From assembly GCA_963735085.1 (NCBI GenBank), contig CAVTJP010000002.1:1054001-1118000 (forward strand): a stretch of 64,000 nt of DNA. Reading direction: 5' to 3'. The stretch's first letter is position 1. Each line of letters opens with the position of its first letter. Source of the stretch: DATJGR01 sp963735085. GTDB lineage: Bacteria > Pseudomonadota > Gammaproteobacteria > Pseudomonadales > Azotimanducaceae. A model generated the notes under the pieces. It saw nothing but the letters and a program-made list of their open reading frames with translations, searched no databases and was not told where the DNA came from. Positions 17,361 through 25,763 of this stretch are shown piece after piece. Made by a program: the position numbers and the translations under genes.

Positions 17361-17831
17361 TTACCCCAAGGTCAGCGACAGCACGCGCGCGTCTTCGTTA
17401 CCCAGTTCCGCCGGGTAGTAGTCTCGGCGCAGGCCGATCTCGACAAACCCCAGCGACGCATACAGGGCAGCGGCGACGCGGTTCGACGGACGCACTTCCA
17501 GATAGACGACGCGCGCACCGCGGCGCGCCGCACGATCGAGCATGTGTACGACGATCTGGCGTCCGAGGCCCTGACCCTGCTCATCGCGCCGCACGCAAAC
17601 GTTGAGCAAATGCGCTTCTTCAGCGCCAACGGACAGCACGCCGTGGCCGAGCACATCGCTCTCACGAATGGCGACCCAACATTCGTGGCGGGATCTCAGG
17701 CAATCTGCGAACACCCCTCGCGTCCATGGAAATGCGTAGCTGCGCGTTTCGTTTTCGACGACGCAGTCGAGGTCGCTCACCTCCATCACCCGGAACGTCA
17801 GCTTGGGACGTGCGTAGATACGCTGAGCCAT
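17361..17831 (-). CDS. rimI: RimI, ribosomal protein S18 alanine N-acetyltransferase
   Basis: 156 residues, a single GNAT domain. TFRVMEVSDLDCVVENE opens the fold, YAFPW is the RimI-typical substrate-side segment, RRDEQGQGLGRQIV is the acetyl-CoA pyrophosphate loop (RxxGxG/A), and EVRPSNRVAAALYASLGF is the family C-terminal motif. It acetylates the N-terminal Ala of S18. The start overlaps the end of the upstream holD-like gene by 34 bases, which indicates co-transcription. Downstream, 95 bases separate it from prfC. Confidence 0.92.
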   Translation of the reverse strand: MAQRIYARPKLTFRVMEVSDLDCVVENETRSYAFPWTRGVFADCLRSRHECWVAIRESDVLGHGVLSVGAEEAHLLNVCVRRDEQGQGLGRQIVVHMLDRAARRGARVVYLEVRPSNRVAAALYASLGFVEIGLRRDYYPAELGNEDARVLSLTLG

Positions 17832-18406
17832 AGTCGCTTCTTGGCCATCGGATCAGCACGCAACGCCGCCGCGTCAGGCAACCGCAGCAGATGCTGCGTA
17901 TCGATATCCGCCTCCTCACCGAGCAGCGCTTGCGCATCATTGCCCAGCAGAAGCAGCCAGTGGGCCGCGGCGCGTTCGATCTGGCCACGCAGGAACCCAC
18001 GATACGCATTGCGCGCCGCGGCCGGCGAAGAGTCCCCGGTGCGGATCTGTGGCCAGACGAACTCGGCCAGTTTCAGGTCGCTCGCCGTACCTCCAAAAGC
18101 CAGCGCGATGTCGTGAGCCAGCCGCCGATCATGCGGGTTCGCAAAGCGCCCGATGACGACCACGCCCGGCGCCGCCACGCAATCGAGCGCAATACGCATT
18201 GCGGTCGCGGGATCGGCGGCCCGCAATGTCGGCGTTCGCTGAACGACGACCGAGGCTGCGTCGGCTAGCGCAGTCGGCTCGGATTCGGGCTCGTTGACCG
18301 GCGCGGCTGACGTTTTCACCGTGCCGCGACGAACCCACACCTCTATACCCATCTCAGCGAGGATGCGGCGCCGCCCGGTCGACAGAGAAAACGATGTCGT
18401 GGTCAT
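17798..18406 (-). CDS. HolD-like protein (DNA polymerase III psi subunit candidate)
   Basis: 202 residues. The N-terminus RRRILAEMGIEVWVRRG resembles the psi N-terminal peptide (a pattern like R..QL..LGIT.W..R), which in E. coli binds the clamp loader. An acidic, Ala/Pro-rich linker follows, then a globular part with WLLLLGNDAQALLG and RLWLSVSTH. HolD is poorly conserved, so the call rests on the short N-terminal motif and on position: it overlaps rimI, with prfC after it, as in enteric holD-rimI-prfC. If right, it links the clamp loader to chi and SSB. The alternative is an unrelated lineage-specific protein. Confidence 0.55.
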   Translation of the reverse strand: MTTTSFSLSTGRRRILAEMGIEVWVRRGTVKTSAAPVNEPESEPTALADAASVVVQRTPTLRAADPATAMRIALDCVAAPGVVVIGRFANPHDRRLAHDIALAFGGTASDLKLAEFVWPQIRTGDSSPAAARNAYRGFLRGQIERAAAHWLLLLGNDAQALLGEEADIDTQHLLRLPDAAALRADPMAKKRLWLSVSTHVPS

Positions 18407-18558
18407 AGCCGTATTCTACCGAAGCCGCCCGCCAAACCCAGCCTCGCGCCAGACGCCATCGCCTCGTCTCGCCGGGTCCGTCCCGTTCTTCTCCAAATGT
18501 TGCATTCCCGGTATCGTTAGCGCCCGTTGGACGCGACCTATACGAGCCACCAGAACGC

Positions 18559-19650
18559 ATGAAATATCACACCGACGATGTCCGCATCACCGGGATGGAA
18601 GAAGTGTTGCCGCCGGAAGCGCTGATCGAGGCGCTGCCGGTCTCCGATGCTGCGTCGCAGGCCGTATTTACTCACCGTCACGAGATCAGCGACATCATTC
18701 ATGGGGTCGATTCGCGGCTCGTCGTCGTCATCGGCCCGTGCTCGATTCACGATCCGAGTGCAGCCCTCGAGTATGCCGAACGTCTGTCGGCGCAGGCGCG
18801 CACCTATCGCGATGTGTTGAAAATCGTGATGCGCGTGTACTTCGAGAAGCCGCGGACGACTGTCGGCTGGAAGGGGCTCATCAACGATCCACATTTGAAC
18901 AACTCTTACGACATCAACCTGGGGTTGAAGACCGCACGGGGCCTGTTGCGGGCGCTGATCGACGAAGGCGTCGCCACCGGAACCGAATATCTCGACCCGA
19001 TCTCGCCGCAGTATTTCGGCGACCTGGTGTGTTGGGGCGCCATTGGCGCACGAACCACCGAAAGCCAGATCCATCGACAACTGGCGTCCGGACTGTCGTG
19101 CCCGATTGGTTTCAAGAACAGCACCGACGGATCGGTGCAGGTCGCGATCGATGCGGTCAAATCGGCCCACCACGCACACATCTTTTTGTCGGTGACGAAG
19201 CAGGGGCGGTCCGCAATCTTCTCGACGTCGGGCAACGATGACTGCCACATCATTCTGCGCGGCGGCGGTGGCAATCCCAACTTCGATAACGCGTCCGTAC
19301 AACACGCCGCACGTGCGCTGGAATCGGCCAACTTGCCACCGAAACTGATGATCGACATGAGCCATGCCAACAGCCGGAAGCAGTATCAGCAGCAGATCGA
19401 GGTCAATGCCGACATCTGCCGGCAACTCGATAACGGCGAGGCCCGCATCATGGGCGTGATGATCGAGAGCAATCTCGTCGAGGGGCGCCAGGACCTTGGC
19501 CACGCAGAGCAACTAACCTATGGGCAGAGCGTCACCGACGCCTGTCTTGGCTGGGACGATTCGGTCGCCTGTCTCGATCGACTCGCCAATGCCGTGGCGC
19601 ATCGCAACCCAACGACACTTCGCACAACACGAGACGATCAGGAATTCTGA
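18559..19650 (+). CDS. Class I DAHP synthase (3-deoxy-7-phosphoheptulonate synthase)
   Basis: 363 residues, the size of AroF/AroG/AroH enzymes. VVVIGPCSIHDPSAALEYA near residue 55 is the signature with the metal-binding Cys. The chain continues with RVYFEKPRTTVGWKG, YLDPISPQYFGDLV and IDMSHANSRKQ, the phosphoenolpyruvate and metal site segments. It performs the first step of the shikimate pathway (PEP plus erythrose 4-phosphate). Which aromatic amino acid inhibits it cannot be read from sequence. It stands alone, divergent from the holD-like gene and convergent with phhB. Confidence 0.95.
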   Translation: MKYHTDDVRITGMEEVLPPEALIEALPVSDAASQAVFTHRHEISDIIHGVDSRLVVVIGPCSIHDPSAALEYAERLSAQARTYRDVLKIVMRVYFEKPRTTVGWKGLINDPHLNNSYDINLGLKTARGLLRALIDEGVATGTEYLDPISPQYFGDLVCWGAIGARTTESQIHRQLASGLSCPIGFKNSTDGSVQVAIDAVKSAHHAHIFLSVTKQGRSAIFSTSGNDDCHIILRGGGGNPNFDNASVQHAARALESANLPPKLMIDMSHANSRKQYQQQIEVNADICRQLDNGEARIMGVMIESNLVEGRQDLGHAEQLTYGQSVTDACLGWDDSVACLDRLANAVAHRNPTTLRTTRDDQEF

Positions 19651-19666
19651 CCATCACTTTCGACGA

Positions 19667-20017
19667 TCAGGCCGCGGCGTACGCCTGGTCCGATTGAGCG
19701 GCCATGACGAAATCGTTGCGATGCAATCCGCCGGTCACGTGCGTCCACCAGCTGACCGTGACGCGGCCCCATTCGGTGACAATCGCCGGATGGTGATCCT
19801 GCGCCTCCGCCAGTGCGCCGATGCGATTCGTGAACGCAAGCGCGGCGGCGAAATCGGAGAAGCGGAACTCGCGTTCCAGGCGCTCGACGCCGTCCTGCGT
19901 TCGACACCGCCAATGCGCCACCTGTAGCAGAAGTTCGTCGCGTTGTGCATCCGTCAGGCGCCTGGCGCCGCGCGTGATGCGAATGCATTGCTCGTCAGCG
20001 AGTGACGTCGTCGGCAT
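19667..20017 (-). CDS. phhB: 4a-hydroxytetrahydrobiopterin dehydratase (PCD/DCoH)
   Basis: 116 residues. The motif AQDHHPAIVTEWGRVTV carries the His pair that dehydrates the carbinolamine pterin, and SWWTHVTGGLHRNDF completes the family pattern. It normally recycles pterin for phenylalanine hydroxylase, but no phhA gene is nearby. Many bacteria use this protein elsewhere, including with molybdopterin enzymes. The ATG at 20017 is preferred over an upstream in-frame Met at 20074 because the extension is short and Cys/Arg-rich. The start overlaps the end of pssA by 23 bases, so the two are probably co-transcribed. Confidence 0.9.
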   Translation of the reverse strand: MPTTSLADEQCIRITRGARRLTDAQRDELLLQVAHWRCRTQDGVERLEREFRFSDFAAALAFTNRIGALAEAQDHHPAIVTEWGRVTVSWWTHVTGGLHRNDFVMAAQSDQAYAAA

Positions 20018-20822
20018 CGTCCGCGGGCCCCTTGAACAATCGCACCAGCCACAGCGCCGGACCACTGAGCGCATACAGGATCGTCAACGTCAACAGCACA
20101 CGCGGCGGATACACCAGCACGATGGCAAAGGTGAGCACGACGGCGACCAGCGCAATGAACGGAACGCGGCCGCGCAAGGTCAGCATTTTCGGTGAGAAAT
20201 AGCGGAAATTGCTGACCATCAACATCGCCGCGACCGTGGTGACCAATGCGATCAGACCCGCCTGCACCACGCCCACGAGTTCACCCACGGGGCGGACGTC
20301 TTCAAGCACCCAGATCATCGTCACGACCATGCACGCCGCCGCGGGGCTCGCCAGCCCGGTGAACGACGCCATGTCGCCCTGTGTATTGAAGCGCGCGAGC
20401 CGCAATGCGGTGCAGGCCATATACAGAAAGGTGACCACCCAGCCAAGCTGCCCCAGTTGCGACAGCGACCATGTGAACGCAACCAGCGCCGGCGCAACAC
20501 CGAACGCAACCATGTCTGACAGACTGTCGTACTCCGCACCGAACGCACTCTGGGTGCGCGTGAAGCGTGCTACGCGACCGTCCGCTGTATCGAGCAGCAC
20601 CGCCGCATAAATCGAGATCGCGGCCGCGACGACGTTGCCGTTCATCGCCGCGACGATGGCATAGAAGCCGGCGAACAGCGCGCCGGTGGTGATCAGATTC
20701 GGCAGCAGGTAGATACCGCGCCGCGATGGACCGTGCGCCTCATCGAGATCGTCGAGTACATGCGGTTGCACCGCTCGGAGCGGGCGCTTCGGTTCGGGGT
20801 CGCGCGATGGCTGGTCCGTCAA
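19995..20822 (-). CDS. pssA: CDP-diacylglycerol-serine O-phosphatidyltransferase
   Basis: 275 residues with about six to eight TM helices. The CDP-alcohol phosphatidyltransferase motif is complete: DTADGRVARFTRTQSAFGAE followed by YDSLSD (D-G-x2-A-R-x8-G-x3-D-x3-D). It makes phosphatidylserine, the precursor of phosphatidylethanolamine, in the membrane. The cytoplasmic N-terminus (SRDPEPKRPLRAVQPHVLDD) is typical of the pseudomonad form. Its place after ilvC matches the conserved ilvI-ilvH-ilvC-pssA order in several gammaproteobacteria. A 9-base hairpin separates it from ilvC. Confidence 0.93.
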   Translation of the reverse strand: MTDQPSRDPEPKRPLRAVQPHVLDDLDEAHGPSRRGIYLLPNLITTGALFAGFYAIVAAMNGNVVAAAISIYAAVLLDTADGRVARFTRTQSAFGAEYDSLSDMVAFGVAPALVAFTWSLSQLGQLGWVVTFLYMACTALRLARFNTQGDMASFTGLASPAAACMVVTMIWVLEDVRPVGELVGVVQAGLIALVTTVAAMLMVSNFRYFSPKMLTLRGRVPFIALVAVVLTFAIVLVYPPRVLLTLTILYALSGPALWLVRLFKGPADDADDVTR

Positions 20823-20855
20823 TGCGTTACCTCATGCGTCGGCGTTGAAAGCGAA

Positions 20856-20881
20856 TGTAGTGCGTCGTACAGCGCACTACA
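20856..20881. terminator. Hairpin just after the ilvC stop codon
   Basis: TGTAGTGCG (20856-20864) and CGCACTACA (20873-20881) form a perfect 9-base stem with an 8-base loop, directly adjacent to the ilvC stop codon. There is no U-run, so it may be a processing or stability hairpin between ilvC and pssA rather than a terminator. Confidence 0.45.
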
Positions 20882-21901
20882 CTAGTTCTTGTCGCGGTCG
20901 ACCAGGCGTTTCGCGGCAATCCACGGCATCATCGCGCGCAATCGCGCGCCCACCTGTTCGATCTCGTGCGTCTGACTGATGCGTCGCATTGCTTTAATGG
21001 ACGGCGCGCCGGCCTGGTTTTCGGATACGAATTCACGCGCAAACCTGCCCGTTTGAATTTCTTCGAGAATACGCTTCATTTCCGCCTTCGTCTGCTCGTT
21101 GACGATGCGCGGGCCGCGGGTCAGGCCGCCATATTCCGCTGTGTTCGAAACCGTGTACCACATGTTGGTGATGCCGCCTTCATAGAAGAAGTCGACGATC
21201 AGCTTCAGTTCGTGCAGACACTCGAAATACGCCATCTCCGGCGCATAACCCGCCTCGACGAGCGTTTCGAAGCCCGCTTGCACCAGCGCGGCCGCGCCGC
21301 CGCACAGTACCGCCTGTTCGCCGAACAGATCCGTCTCGGTTTCTTCTCGGAACGACGTTTCGATTACGCCGGCACGACCCGCGCCATTGGCAGATGCGTA
21401 TGACAGCGCCGTTTCCTTCGCGGTGCCGCTGGAATCCTGCGCAATCGCGATCAGGCTTGGCACCCCGCCGCCCTCAACATACGTTGAACGAACGGTGTGA
21501 CCGGGGCCCTTCGGGGCAATCATGATCACGTCCAGATCCGCGCGCGGCTCGATCAACTGAAAGTGGATGTTGAAGCCGTGGCCGAATGCGATCGCGGCGC
21601 CTTGTTTCAGGTTCGGCTCGATCTGATCGCGATACAGCGCCGGCTGGAGTTCGTCGGGCGTCAGAATCATCACGACGTCCGCGTCTTTCACCGCCGCCGG
21701 CACTTCGGCGACTTTGAGGCCCGCTTGCTCCGCTTTGCGCCACGAGGCAGAACCCTTGCGCAATCCAACGACGAGATTTTTTACGCCCGAGTCGCGCAGA
21801 TTGTTGGCGTGCGCGTGACCCTGGGAGCCGTATCCGATGATCGCGACCTTCATGCCCTGAATCAGCGACAGGTCCGCGTCTTTGTCGTAGTACACCTGCA
21901 T
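20882..21901 (-). CDS. ilvC: Ketol-acid reductoisomerase
   Basis: 339 residues, the length of class I KARI. The Rossmann loop VAIIGYGSQGHAHANNLRDS binds NADPH, FGHGFNIHF follows, and EETETDLFGEQAVLCGG carries the Mg-binding acidic residues of the knotted C-domain. It converts acetolactate to the dihydroxy acid in valine and isoleucine synthesis. The start is the ATG at 21901, eight bases after a GAGGGA ribosome site; a TTG five codons upstream falls inside that site and is rejected. It is the third gene of ilvB-ilvH-ilvC, 24 bases after ilvH. Confidence 0.97.
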   Translation of the reverse strand: MQVYYDKDADLSLIQGMKVAIIGYGSQGHAHANNLRDSGVKNLVVGLRKGSASWRKAEQAGLKVAEVPAAVKDADVVMILTPDELQPALYRDQIEPNLKQGAAIAFGHGFNIHFQLIEPRADLDVIMIAPKGPGHTVRSTYVEGGGVPSLIAIAQDSSGTAKETALSYASANGAGRAGVIETSFREETETDLFGEQAVLCGGAAALVQAGFETLVEAGYAPEMAYFECLHELKLIVDFFYEGGITNMWYTVSNTAEYGGLTRGPRIVNEQTKAEMKRILEEIQTGRFAREFVSENQAGAPSIKAMRRISQTHEIEQVGARLRAMMPWIAAKRLVDRDKN

Positions 21902-21925
21902 GGAATTTTCCCTCAACGAAACATG

Positions 21926-22420
21926 TTAGAGACTGAGAATCTTGTCACCGCGACCGATGCCAGACACGCCACTGCGCACCACTTCCACGATCAGCGTTTT
22001 CTCGAGCGCCCGAATGAAGCCATCGAGTTTCTCCGATGGACCCGTCAACTGTACGGTGTAGGTTGCATCGGTCACATCGATCACCTGACCGCGAAAAATG
22101 TCGGTCGTGCGCTTGATCTCCGCCCGTGCCGCACCTTCGGCACGCAGTTTGACCAGCATCAACTCGCGCTCGACGTGGTCGCCGTCGGTGATATCCATCA
22201 CTTTGACCACCTCGATCAGCTTGTTCAGTTGCTTGGTGACCTGCTCGATCTTCGACGCATCGCCGCTGGTCGTCACCGTGAGCCGCGACAGCGTGGCATC
22301 CTCCGTCGGCGCGACCGTCAGGGTTTCGATGTTGTAGTTGCGCTGCGCGAACAGGCCGACGACGCGCGACAGCGCGCCCGCCTCGTTCTCGAGCAAGATC
22401 GCGATGATCCGTCGCATCAA
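21926..22420 (-). CDS. ilvH: Acetolactate synthase small (regulatory) subunit
   Basis: 164 residues. An N-terminal ACT domain (RRIIAILLENEAGALSRVVGLFAQR) binds valine for feedback control; the second half (LMLVKLRAEGAARAEIKR) is the usual C-domain. It activates the large subunit and makes it valine-sensitive. ATGATG at the start allows 22420 or 22417; both overlap the ilvB stop, so translation is coupled. Confidence 0.95.
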   Translation of the reverse strand: MMRRIIAILLENEAGALSRVVGLFAQRNYNIETLTVAPTEDATLSRLTVTTSGDASKIEQVTKQLNKLIEVVKVMDITDGDHVERELMLVKLRAEGAARAEIKRTTDIFRGQVIDVTDATYTVQLTGPSEKLDGFIRALEKTLIVEVVRSGVSGIGRGDKILSL

Positions 22421-24171
22421 TGTGTCTCCGGACGAGACAGGAACATGTCGCGCATCGAACCGCCCTTGATTGCCATCGGGTAGACGTGCTCTTCCGGATC
22501 GATATGAACGTCGAGAAACACCAGCCGTTGTTTGAATTTGTCGCTGAATGCCTCGGTCATTGCCGGCATCAGATCACCGACCCGATCCACGCGCATGCCG
22601 ACGTGTCCAAACGACTCCACCAGTTTTATGAAGTTCGGCAGCGCGTCGCGATAGGTGCTGTGCGAATGGCGTCCACCGTATTGCATGTCCTGCCACTGCT
22701 TGACCATGCCGAGCGCAGCGTTGTTCAGGTTGACGACTTTGATCGGCAAGCCGTACTGCAGACACGTCGAGAGTTCCTGCATATTCATCATGAAGCTGCC
22801 TTCACCCGTCACGCACGCGACCGTTTCGTTCGGAAACGCAAACTGGACACCCATCGCCGCCGGCAAGCCGAAGCCCATCGTGCCCAGCCCGCCTGAATTG
22901 ATCCAGCGACGCGGCGCGTCGAACCCGTAGTACTGCGCAGCGAACATCTGATGCTGACCGACATCGCTGCTGACATAGGCGTTGCCTCGCGTCGCGCGAA
23001 ACAGCGCCTGAATGACCTGTTGTGGCAGTGGGATCGCGTCCGGATCCGCAGCGTCGAGCATGTGGTGATTCAATCCGTGCGCGGCACGCCATGCATCAAT
23101 CTGCTGCCACCAATCCTGCACTGCTGCGGCATCGGGTAAGCCATGCTTGGCAAGTTCCTGCTCGAGCATTGGCGCCATTTCCTCGAGCACTGCGCGCGCG
23201 GGACCGACGATCGGAATATCTGCTGCAATGATTTTCGAGATCGATGCCGGATCGACATCGACGTGGATGATCGTCGCCTGCGGACAGAACTTCTTCGGAC
23301 TGTTGGTCACCCGATCGTCGAAGCGTGCGCCCACGGCGAACACGACGTCACATGCGTGCATCGCGTTGTTGGCTTCGTACGTGCCGTGCATGCCCAGCAT
23401 GCCCAGACACTGTCGATCGGACGCGGGGTACGCGCCAAGACCCATCAGCGTATTCGTTACCGGACAGTTCAGGCGACGCGCAATCTGTGTCAGTACCGCG
23501 GACGCGTCGCCCTGAACGACCCCGCCACCGGCATAAATGATGGGCCGTTTCGCGCGCGCCAGCGCTTCGACAGCGCGATGGATCTGCCCGGTGTGGCCGC
23601 GGGTCGCCGGGTTGTACGAACGCAACGAAATCGACTTCGGGTACTTATATGGCGCGGTCACGGCGGGATCGGTCGTGTCTTTGGGGACGTCGATCACAAC
23701 CGGTCCCGGGCGCCCCGACGTTGCGATGTAGAACGCTTTCTTGACGATAGACGGAATCTCCGCGGCACTCTTGACGAGGAAACTGTGCTTCACCACCGGC
23801 CGCGAGACGCCGACCATATCGGTCTCCTGGAACGCATCTGTGCCGATCAGGTCGGTGGCTACCTGACCAGAGATAACGACCATCGGAATCGAGTCCATAT
23901 ACGCGGTCGCGATACCGGTAATCGCGTTCGTCGCACCCGGACCGGAGGTGACCAGCACGACACCGGGACGGCCGGTCGCGCGCGCGTAGCCATCAGCCAT
24001 GTGTGTGGCAGCCTGTTCGTGGCGCACCAGAATGTGTTCGACACGCTGCTGGCGGAAGATCGCATCGTAGATGTGCAGCGCTGCGCCGCCGGGATAGCCG
24101 AAGATGTAGTCCACACCTTCGTCCTGAAGCGCGCGGATCAGCATGTCGCCGCCGGAAAGGTGCTCCGTCAT
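22417..24171 (-). CDS. ilvB: Acetolactate synthase large (catalytic) subunit
   Basis: 584 residues. A thiamine diphosphate enzyme that makes acetolactate or acetohydroxybutyrate. Seen: FGYPGGAALHIYDAIF and RHEQAATHMADGYARATG with the cofactor-activating Glu, TSGPGATNAITGIA, the central FAD-type domain (FAVGARFDDRVT), and the ThDP/Mg motif GEGSFMMNMQELSTC ending in NLNNAALGMVKQWQ. The chain is complete. It is the first gene of the ilv operon, with a likely promoter and tandem hairpins in its leader (24219-24313). Confidence 0.96.
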   Translation of the reverse strand: MTEHLSGGDMLIRALQDEGVDYIFGYPGGAALHIYDAIFRQQRVEHILVRHEQAATHMADGYARATGRPGVVLVTSGPGATNAITGIATAYMDSIPMVVISGQVATDLIGTDAFQETDMVGVSRPVVKHSFLVKSAAEIPSIVKKAFYIATSGRPGPVVIDVPKDTTDPAVTAPYKYPKSISLRSYNPATRGHTGQIHRAVEALARAKRPIIYAGGGVVQGDASAVLTQIARRLNCPVTNTLMGLGAYPASDRQCLGMLGMHGTYEANNAMHACDVVFAVGARFDDRVTNSPKKFCPQATIIHVDVDPASISKIIAADIPIVGPARAVLEEMAPMLEQELAKHGLPDAAAVQDWWQQIDAWRAAHGLNHHMLDAADPDAIPLPQQVIQALFRATRGNAYVSSDVGQHQMFAAQYYGFDAPRRWINSGGLGTMGFGLPAAMGVQFAFPNETVACVTGEGSFMMNMQELSTCLQYGLPIKVVNLNNAALGMVKQWQDMQYGGRHSHSTYRDALPNFIKLVESFGHVGMRVDRVGDLMPAMTEAFSDKFKQRLVFLDVHIDPEEHVYPMAIKGGSMRDMFLSRPETH

Positions 24172-24210
24172 GGGGTCCTCGGAACTGTCAAATTCAAAAC
24201 TGCCGAACTG

Positions 24211-24251
24211 AAAAAAGAACAGCGCACGACGTCGCCACGTCGACGCGCTGT
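24211..24251 (-). terminator. Intrinsic terminator in the ilvB leader (possible attenuator)
   Basis: On the minus strand the arms ACAGCGCGTCGACGT and ACGTCGTGCGCTGT form a near-perfect stem (24219-24251) followed at once by TTCTTTTTT (24211-24219). This is a good rho-independent terminator placed before ilvB, which suggests attenuation. A preceding hairpin, GCTCGCA/TGCGAGC (24255-24279), could be part of the switch. Confidence 0.65.
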
Positions 24252-24284
24252 TTCGCTCGCAACCCGACGAGCTGCGAGCCGGCT

Positions 24285-24313
24285 ATTTTTGTGCGACGCA
24301 CGATGCATGTCAA
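24285..24313 (-). promoter_or_regulatory. ilvB: Candidate promoter of the ilvBHC operon
   Basis: Minus-strand TTGACA (24308-24313, perfect -35), a 17-base spacer and AAAAAT (24285-24290, four of six to -10). Transcription would begin near 24278, at the start of the first leader hairpin. That leaves no room for a classic leader peptide before the terminator. Confidence 0.6.
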
Positions 24314-24435
24314 TTTTACATCGGAGCCGCCGTGCGACGTGCGGATTGTGCACCAGACCACGAAACACCCCGCTTAGCGCGCGAACCGCTGTGCTATTCT
24401 CCGATCGAGTTTTTGCGAATGGAATTGGACTGCCC

Positions 24436-24927
24436 ATGCGCGTCCGACTACTGGTTCTGGTGCTGTCCCTCCCAGTGCTGATGGGGTCCGAGATCTATCG
24501 TTACGTCGATGCCAACGGCGTTGTCACGTACGCACAACAACTGCCATACGGCGTCAAAGGCGAAGAGATTCACACGGTCGACGGCGCGCCATCTGTTGCT
24601 GTCGCAGCCGCTCCGCCGAAGACCGAAAAGCCCGCTGAACCCCAACTGAGCCCGCAACAGCAGGCGATGCTCGACAAGCTGAAGGCCGCAGAGACGGCGC
24701 GAAAGGACGAGATCGCGCGAATTCGAGAAGCAAACTGCACGCGTTCCAAGGAAGTTCTCGCCAAGTTGTCCAGTGCAGGACGAATTCGCGTTACAAACCC
24801 GGACGGCCAGGAAGTCAAAATGCCGGAGGAAGAGCGGCAGTCTCGCATCGCTGAAGCACAGCGCGGAATCGTCACCAATTGCAGCGCTGCCGCGCCGGAC
24901 ACCGCCGTCGCCAAGTCCAACGACTGA
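24436..24927 (+). CDS. DUF4124 domain protein, exported
   Basis: 163 residues. An N-terminal signal peptide (MRVRLLVLVLSLPVLMG) is followed by the DUF4124 motif EIYRYVDANGVVTYAQQLPYG, then a Pro/Ala linker and a charged coiled-coil region (about 80-110) with two Cys, one at each end of the C-terminal part, that could pair. DUF4124 proteins are common periplasmic proteins of unknown function. The ATG at 24436 directly precedes the signal peptide; the open frame extends far upstream through the ilv leader but that part is a shadow. Convergent with pgeF, with a strong palindrome between. Confidence 0.8.
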   Translation: MRVRLLVLVLSLPVLMGSEIYRYVDANGVVTYAQQLPYGVKGEEIHTVDGAPSVAVAAAPPKTEKPAEPQLSPQQQAMLDKLKAAETARKDEIARIREANCTRSKEVLAKLSSAGRIRVTNPDGQEVKMPEEERQSRIAEAQRGIVTNCSAAAPDTAVAKSND

Positions 24928-24940
24928 AAGACAAGGAAGA

Positions 24941-24989
24941 TAAGGGGGTCAGAACGACTTTTGCAGGAAAAGTCGTTCTGACCCCCTTA
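24941..24989. repeat. Perfect 22-base palindrome with GGGGGTCAGAACGA core between convergent genes
   Basis: Arms 24941-24962 and 24968-24989 are perfect inverted copies around the loop GCAGG. Each arm contains GGGGGTCAGAACGACTTTT. T-runs inside the arms give no classic terminator tail. The right arm includes the pgeF stop codon. It shares GGGTCAGA with the palindrome at 5884-5910 and probably belongs to the same REP-like family. It may also stop both transcripts. Confidence 0.75.
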
Positions 24990-25763
24990 GCCTTCAGCCA
25001 GCCATATCAGGCTCGCCATACGTCCGGTTTCCCCGTCGCGACGGTATGAATAGAAGCGCGACTCGCCATAGGTACAGTATCCCCCGCCATAAACAGCCGT
25101 GATGCCGAGCGCATTGAGTTGCGCGCGCGCAACGGCATACAGATCGGCTTGCCACTTGTTCGCAACGTCCGACGACACGAACGCAGCGATGGCGGCTGGC
25201 GCAGCAATCGTCTGCTGAAGCGCGGTACGGACCTCCTCGCCAATCTGATAGTGTCGTGGGCCGATCGCCGGACCGAACCAGACCAGCAGATCATCGGCCG
25301 GCACCGCCAGTTGGTTCACCAATGCGGCCAGGATGCGATTGGCCAGCCCACGCCATCCGCAGTGTGCTGCGGCAACCAACGACCCGGCCCGGTCGCAGAT
25401 CAAAACCGGCAGGCAATCGGCACTCAAAATCGCACAAGCGCGCCCGTTCGTTCGACACCATGACGCGTCAGCCGCCGGCGGCGCCCGGTAATCGACGCCG
25501 GCATCCACCACATGTGTTCCGTGCACCTGATCCAGCCAGCAGACCGGTGGCACTCGATAACCAGCAGCCAATCGCGCACGATTCTCGCGGACACAAGACG
25601 GATCGTCGCCACAATGTGCGGCGAGATTGAGCGAGGCATACGGATCACTGCTGACGCCTCCGTGCCGGGTTGTCACCACCGCGTGCACGTTTGCCGGCGC
25701 GGGCCAGGTGACGGCGACCGACTCAATGCCTGCCGTCACGTCATACTCCGTCGTCCGTGGCAT
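24987..25763 (-). CDS. pgeF: PgeF (YfiH) multicopper-polyphenol-oxidase-family protein
   Basis: 258 residues. VVTTRHGGVSSDPYASLNL, ILSADCLPVLICD and AAHCGWRGL are the conserved YfiH motifs, whose His and Cys residues bind Zn. The family was first called laccase-like; members act as purine nucleoside phosphorylase/deaminase enzymes or remove wrong amino acids from peptidoglycan precursors. The start overlaps the end of rluD by 23 bases, giving the rluD-pgeF pair common in gammaproteobacteria. Confidence 0.92.
   Translation of the reverse strand: MPRTTEYDVTAGIESVAVTWPAPANVHAVVTTRHGGVSSDPYASLNLAAHCGDDPSCVRENRARLAAGYRVPPVCWLDQVHGTHVVDAGVDYRAPPAADASWCRTNGRACAILSADCLPVLICDRAGSLVAAAHCGWRGLANRILAALVNQLAVPADDLLVWFGPAIGPRHYQIGEEVRTALQQTIAAPAAIAAFVSSDVANKWQADLYAVARAQLNALGITAVYGGGYCTYGESRFYSYRRDGETGRMASLIWLAEG

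Noticed and set aside
24172..24310. Leader peptide for ilv attenuation starting at the ATG near 24309 (minus strand)
   Set aside because: The ATG lies in the predicted promoter spacer, and the peptide is not rich in Val, Leu or Ile.
23143..24435. Upstream two thirds of a 594-codon plus-strand frame
   Set aside because: This part is antisense to ilvB and its leader; only the last 163 codons, from the ATG at 24436, encode a real exported protein.
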